Positions 7,125 to 9,833 of a stretch of DNA of 9,833 bases are shown here, in pieces. How positions within the stretch are numbered: position 1 is the first letter of the stretch; every line of letters starts with the position of its first letter. A program made the translations under genes and the position numbers. Source of the DNA: DATEPR01 sp036503065. GTDB lineage: Bacteria; Actinomycetota; Actinomycetes; Mycobacteriales; Pseudonocardiaceae. Location of the stretch: assembly GCA_036503065.1 (NCBI GenBank), contig DASXXM010000377.1, positions 1 to 9,833 on the forward strand. The letters run 5' to 3'. The notes below the pieces were generated by a model that had not been told where the DNA came from, did not search any database, and worked only from the letters and a program-made list of their open reading frames with translations.

Positions 7125-7346
7125 TCAGCCGATGTCGGCGCGGATCGCGGCCAGTAACCCTTCCAGGTCTTCGGCGCAGGGGCCACACGCGCGCACGTGT
7201 GCGGCGACCTGGGGATACCAGACAGCGGCGTTCTGGTCGGCCGTCACGAGTTCGGCGTAGGCGTGCAGCAGGTCCATCGTCTCCGCGCAGCCGGTGTCCT
7301 GGGGATCGGTGTGCAGGAAACGGTCCAGCGCCGACCAGCCGTTCAT
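7125..7346 (-). CDS. small soluble zinc (ZAS-type) anti-sigma factor
   Basis: This 73-residue protein contains H50-V-R-A-C54-G-P-C57, the H-x3-C-x2-C core of zinc-binding anti-sigma factors (ZAS/zf-HC2). C20 or H28 could supply the fourth zinc ligand. It has no membrane segment, so it is a cytosolic regulator like RsrA rather than an envelope sensor. The ATG (7346-7344) overlaps the sigma factor stop as ATGA, so translation is coupled and the two products should be made in balance. It is expected to bind and hold the sigma factor encoded just upstream. The Cys/His cluster makes thiol oxidation a plausible release signal, but that is inferred from the family. Confidence 0.82.
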   Translation of the reverse strand: MNGWSALDRFLHTDPQDTGCAETMDLLHAYAELVTADQNAAVWYPQVAAHVRACGPCAEDLEGLLAAIRADIG

Positions 7347-8095
7347 GATCGCCTCGAAGGTTTGTCTGCCATGTATCCGTTAGCGACGAGAGAGGCCCGC
7401 AGCTTACGCCGGGCGTCGAACAGTGTCTTGTAGATGGCGTTGCGGTTGGACGACAGCTCCACCACGAGCGCGTCCAGCGGGACGCCGCGGAGCACGATCG
7501 CATGGAAGACACGTCGTTGGTGTTCGGTCAGCTCCGTCTCGACCGCACGGCGGAGGGCCGTGAGCAGGTCGCGCCATTCCGGCTCGCCGGCGGGGTCCGA
7601 TCCGAAGCGGTCGGGGAGTCGTTCCCACGCCCGTGTGTCCGCGTCCATCGAGATCTCGGCGGTTCGCCAGAAGTGGCGTCCGAGCTTGCTGGATACCTCG
7701 AAGACCACGATCTTGTAGGCCCACGTGGTGAACCGGCTCTCCCCTCGGAACCGGTCCAACTTGGCGAGGACCACCAGGAGTGCGTCGGCGGCGGCTTGGT
7801 GGGCCAGGTCGTCTCGTTCGGGACCGGTGATGGCCGAGGACCGCGCTTCTCGTCGGTTGATCTCCCGCCGAGCGATGCGCAGCAGCAGTTCGTGCAGGCG
7901 GCATACTGCTCGGTCGTGGTCCGGCCCGGTGCCGGTCAGCGTCCGTGTCCACTCGGCGGTATCGCCGTCCGGGGCGGCGGCAGTGACCAGGTCGTCGGTG
8001 GCCGCCGGGTCCGGTGGTGCCATATCCATGAGCCTACCCATCGCTGTGTGTGGCGGGTGGGCCACACGCCTACCTGTCAGGGAGAACACGGTCAC
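7343..8095 (-). CDS. ECF-type RNA polymerase sigma factor
   Basis: This 250-residue protein has the two-domain ECF plan. Sigma region 2 covers roughly 61-144, with DDLAHQAAADALL at 95-107 and the region 2.2-2.4 core from DRFRGESRFTTWAYKI onward. Region 4 covers about 170-237, with the helix-turn-helix around VPLDALVVELSSNRNAIYKTLFDARRKL. No region 1.1 or 3 is evident. The first start is GTG 8095, with GGGAAG about nine bases upstream. ATGs at 8041, 8029 and 8023 are alternatives, and the poorly ordered first 30 residues leave the start uncertain. The stop overlaps the anti-sigma ATG. The gene is divergent from a peroxiredoxin across 136 bases, which suggests the peroxiredoxin gene as a target. 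Confidence 0.87.
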   Translation of the reverse strand: MTVFSLTGRRVAHPPHTAMGRLMDMAPPDPAATDDLVTAAAPDGDTAEWTRTLTGTGPDHDRAVCRLHELLLRIARREINRREARSSAITGPERDDLAHQAAADALLVVLAKLDRFRGESRFTTWAYKIVVFEVSSKLGRHFWRTAEISMDADTRAWERLPDRFGSDPAGEPEWRDLLTALRRAVETELTEHQRRVFHAIVLRGVPLDALVVELSSNRNAIYKTLFDARRKLRASLVANGYMADKPSRRS

Positions 8096-8231
8096 TCGGT
8101 CGTTCTTCCCGAACCGTTGTTACAAGAATCTGACGTCGACGACCGATGGTCGGACGACCGGTAAGAACCGCCGCCGGTTGGTCACTAACAGGACGGCCAA
8201 CGCCGATTGACGAACGAGGAGAGCGACGACC
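8096..8231. promoter_or_regulatory. divergent promoter region, sigma factor / peroxiredoxin
   Basis: These 136 bases must carry the starts of two divergent transcripts. Small dyads are present: TTGT-T-ACAA (8117-8125), CCGA-TGG-TCGG (8143-8153), and ACCGG (8157-8161) facing CCGGT (8174-8178). I cannot assign -35/-10 pairs with confidence. The peroxiredoxin ribosome binding site GAGGAGAG lies at 8216-8223. Confidence 0.4.
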
Positions 8232-8714
8232 ATGCCACTGCTCAGCCCTGGAGATGCCTTCCCCGACATTCGCGTGGCCGTGGTCGGCGGGCAGCGGCTG
8301 CGGCTGCCCGACGCGCTGGACGGGGACTACGGCGTCGTGTTGTTCTACCGTGGATCATGGTGTCCCTACTGCAACGCGCAACTGCGGGCGTTCCAGCGTG
8401 CCCGGAACGCGCTGGCCGAGGTGGGTGCGACGGTGGTGGCTCTGTCGGTGGACGACGAGGCCACCACACAGGCGTTGGTGGACAAGCTCTCCCTGAGTTT
8501 CCCCGTCGGACACAGCGCCGACGCCGGGGAGATCGCCGAGGTGACCGGCGCGTTCGTGAACGAGAGCCCGCGGTATCTGCAATCGACCGGTTTCGTCCTG
8601 GACGCGAGCGGCGGGGTGCTGGTCAGCGTGTACTCCAGCGGTGCGATCGGTCGGCTGGTTCCCGAGGACGTCGTCGGCCTGATCGGTTACCTCCGCGAGC
8701 ACACCGCCGCCTGA
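8232..8714 (+). CDS. peroxiredoxin-like thioredoxin-fold protein (AhpC/TSA superfamily, CPYC)
   Basis: This 160-residue protein opens with the AhpC/TSA pattern LLSPGDAFPDI and has the active site F38-Y-R-G-S-W-C44-P-Y-C47. The strand-helix pattern that follows (VVALSVDDEATTQALVDKL) and the late TGFVLDASGGVLVSVYSSG fit the fold. The site lacks the classical P-x-x-x-T/S-x-x-C arrangement and carries a thioredoxin-like C-x-x-C. It therefore belongs with the peroxiredoxin-like 2 type, where C44 would attack the peroxide and C47 would resolve it. ATG 8232 has GAGGAGAG eight bases upstream. It is cytosolic, with no signal sequence. Divergence from the sigma/anti-sigma pair suggests induction under oxidative or thiol stress. 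Confidence 0.87.
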   Translation: MPLLSPGDAFPDIRVAVVGGQRLRLPDALDGDYGVVLFYRGSWCPYCNAQLRAFQRARNALAEVGATVVALSVDDEATTQALVDKLSLSFPVGHSADAGEIAEVTGAFVNESPRYLQSTGFVLDASGGVLVSVYSSGAIGRLVPEDVVGLIGYLREHTAA

Positions 8715-8722
8715 TTCGGCTG

Positions 8723-8738
8723 GAAAGCGATCGCTTTC
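8723..8738 (+). terminator. 16-base perfect palindrome after the peroxiredoxin gene
   Basis: GAAAGCGATCGCTTTC starts eight bases after the stop codon. In RNA it makes a six-pair stem with a GATC loop followed by TCTCCC, a possible weak terminator. As DNA it also looks like a dimeric operator of the LacI-family style. Which role applies cannot be decided here. Confidence 0.4.
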
Positions 8739-8739
8739 T

Positions 8740-8800
8740 CCCGGTAGCTGAAACCCTGTCACCGGGTGATATTTGTCGACCGAAAGTGTGGTTTCCCGGT
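8740..8800 (+). promoter_or_regulatory. alternating stems: CCCGGT / ACCGGG / CCCGGT
   Basis: ACCGGG (8761-8766) can pair with CCCGGT on its left (8740-8745, loop 15) or on its right (8795-8800, loop 28). The two stems exclude each other. The centre also contains the dyad TCACC-G-GGTGA (8759-8769). This could be 5' leader structure for the downstream oxidoreductase gene, or a set of operator half-sites. No known riboswitch consensus is recognised. Confidence 0.25.
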
Positions 8801-8827
8801 GGCTGCGGAATCCGGCAGATGTGACGG

Positions 8828-8854
8828 ATTACTTACCGCGGCCCCGCAAGTAAT
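8828..8854 (+). promoter_or_regulatory. inverted repeat ATTACTT...AAGTAAT
   Basis: Seven-base arms (8828-8834 and 8848-8854) flank a GC-rich centre that can add a GCG/CGC stem. The AT-rich arms stand out from the high-GC background. The repeat lies about 90 bases before the oxidoreductase start. An operator or RNA hairpin is plausible; no U-run follows. Confidence 0.35.
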
Positions 8855-8856
8855 TC

Positions 8857-8870
8857 CCGGCGATCGCCGG
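8857..8870. repeat. 14-base perfect palindrome sharing the GCGATCGC core
   Basis: CCGGCGATCGCCGG is a complete palindrome. Its eight-base core GCGATCGC is the same as in the palindrome at 8723-8738, with centres 133 bases apart. A shared DNA-binding protein is possible; the core is also unremarkable for GC-rich DNA. Confidence 0.35.
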
Positions 8871-8912
8871 CCCTCTATGGTGAGTCGTGAACAGCCGACG
8901 CGACGACATTCG

Positions 8913-8920
8913 AAGGAGGT
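8913..8920 (+). promoter_or_regulatory. strong Shine-Dalgarno sequence without a start at normal spacing
   Basis: AAGGAGGT is a full match to the anti-SD, but no ATG, GTG or TTG lies 4-14 bases downstream. The nearest are TTG 8940 (followed at once by TGA), GTG 8942 and ATG 8946. It probably belongs to the oxidoreductase gene with unusually long spacing, or the start has been altered. Confidence 0.4.
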
Positions 8921-8945
8921 CGGGACCGCCGAGGCACGCTTGTGA

Positions 8946-9833
8946 ATGGTGTCCTGGTCTCGGACGGAGATGTCACTTTACCCGAGCCCTTCTTCCAAAC
9001 GGAGTTCTACCGACCACGCCGCCACGGAAGCCCTCGATCCGCCGCCCGAGGATCCGGTGTCCTACGGTTTTCCCGCCGTGTTCTGGCGGGCGGTCGAACG
9101 GCGCCGACCGCCCGGCCTCTTGCGCGCCAAGGCGTGGCGCAGCCCACTGCGCGGGCCGTGGCTGACCTCGATCTTCGGGGCGGTGTTGCTCGGCTCCCTG
9201 CCGGTGGTGATACTGACGGGGCTGCTGGACTACGTCGCCTACGGGCCGCGGTTCGGACAGGCGTTTCCCGGCGGGGTCGGTTGGCTGCACCTGCCATTGT
9301 TCGACTGGCCCACCCGTCCGTCCTGGCTGTTTCGACTCACCCAGGGTCTGCACGTGGGTCTCGGGTTGGTATTGGTTCCGGTCGTATTGGCCAAGCTGTG
9401 GTCGGTGGTGCCGAAGCTGTTCAGTTGGCCGCCTGCCCGGTCCATCGCCCAGGTGTTGGAGCGGCTGTCGCTGCTGTTGTTGGTCGGCGGGATCCTGTTC
9501 GAGATCGCGACCGGGGTACTGAACATACAGTACGACTATGTATTCGGGTTCAGCTTCTATACCGCGCATTACTACGGGGCGTGGGTGTTCACCGGTGCTT
9601 TCGTGGTCCATGTCGCGCTGAAACTGCCGCACATGGTTCGGGCCCTGCGCTCCCGGTCGTTGCGCGCGGAGCTGCGTACGCCAAGGGCCTACACGCTGCC
9701 CGAGCCCGTCGCGGACGACCTGGTCGCCGCCGACCCGGCGCCGCCCACGCTCAGCCGCCGGGGCGCGCTGGCGCTGGTGGGTGGGGGTGCGCTGCTCGTC
9801 GCCGTGCTCACGGCCGGCCAGACCGTCGGCGGC
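8946..9833 (+). CDS. membrane molybdopterin-dependent oxidoreductase, N-terminal b561-like part (3' end outside window)
   Basis: The first 296 residues of a longer protein are seen. A poorly conserved N-terminus (1-60) leads to WRSPLRGPWL at 64-73, then four hydrophobic segments near 73-94, 134-151, 174-192 and 210-227. Conserved histidines H136, H208 and H222 are candidates for heme b ligation, and the motif GPWL...LTGLLDYVAY fits actinobacterial b561-type/molybdo-oxidoreductase fusions. At 270-275 comes S-R-R-G-A-L and a fifth hydrophobic segment (about 276-291), an internal twin-arginine signal. The catalytic sulfite-oxidase-like domain would follow outside the cytoplasm beyond the window. 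ATG 8946 directly follows an in-frame TGA; GTG 8949, ATG 8970 and GTG 9057 are other starts. Electron partner and substrate cannot be told. Confidence 0.8.
   Translation, partial: MVSWSRTEMSLYPSPSSKRSSTDHAATEALDPPPEDPVSYGFPAVFWRAVERRRPPGLLRAKAWRSPLRGPWLTSIFGAVLLGSLPVVILTGLLDYVAYGPRFGQAFPGGVGWLHLPLFDWPTRPSWLFRLTQGLHVGLGLVLVPVVLAKLWSVVPKLFSWPPARSIAQVLERLSLLLLVGGILFEIATGVLNIQYDYVFGFSFYTAHYYGAWVFTGAFVVHVALKLPHMVRALRSRSLRAELRTPRAYTLPEPVADDLVAADPAPPTLSRRGALALVGGGALLVAVLTAGQTVGG

Noticed and set aside
8111..8140. GAACC...CGTC and, on the other strand, CAACC...CGTC as ECF-type promoters
   Set aside because: The spacers come to 18-19 bases, longer than expected for this style, and such short motifs are common in GC-rich DNA. 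They are not listed as promoters.
8727..8734. GCGATCGC as the cyanobacterial HIP1 element
   Set aside because: Two copies in one spacer of an actinomycete-like sequence do not indicate HIP1, and gene content does not fit cyanobacteria.

Overview
The window is high-GC bacterial DNA with actinomycete habits: strong third-position G/C bias, GTG starts, AGGAG-type ribosome binding sites, an actinobacterial-style Erm methyltransferase, an ECF sigma factor with a small zinc anti-sigma partner, and a membrane molybdo-oxidoreductase carrying an internal twin-arginine motif. I cannot place it below class Actinomycetes. There are no rRNA or tRNA genes, transposases or CRISPR arrays.

Layout. (1) 2-178 (+) is the C-terminus of an alpha/beta hydrolase; it overlaps tail-to-tail with an erm-like 23S rRNA methyltransferase on the minus strand (147-974). 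(2) 975-1137 (-) is the erm upstream region. It holds a very short ORF ending R-I-R-C-R and four complementary segments arranged as an erm attenuator would be. (3) 1339-2175 (-) is a beta-rich protein with a DUF2262-like C-terminus. It is preceded by two frameshifted gene remnants on the same strand (2194-2670). (4) 2721-6002 (+) is a 1093-residue protein joining YwqK/MORN-like modules to a TPR-like segment and a long helical C-terminus. A compact serine hydrolase of the beta-lactamase/PBP fold follows (6104-6955). (5) 7125-8095 (-) is an ECF sigma factor and its ZAS anti-sigma factor, coupled by an ATGA overlap, and divergent from a CPYC peroxiredoxin (8232-8714, +). (6) 8715-8886 is a gene-free spacer rich in dyad symmetry. 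It precedes a cytochrome b561-like/molybdopterin oxidoreductase (8946 to the window end, +).

How the genes may work together. Erm would give macrolide-lincosamide-streptogramin resistance, and the upstream architecture suggests it is inducible by ribosome stalling. The DUF2262-like protein, the decayed ORFs and the YwqK-type protein look like accessory, possibly immunity-related genes. The sigma/anti-sigma/peroxiredoxin cluster reads as a small thiol or oxidative stress unit. The last gene belongs to redox metabolism at the membrane. No single pathway links all of them.
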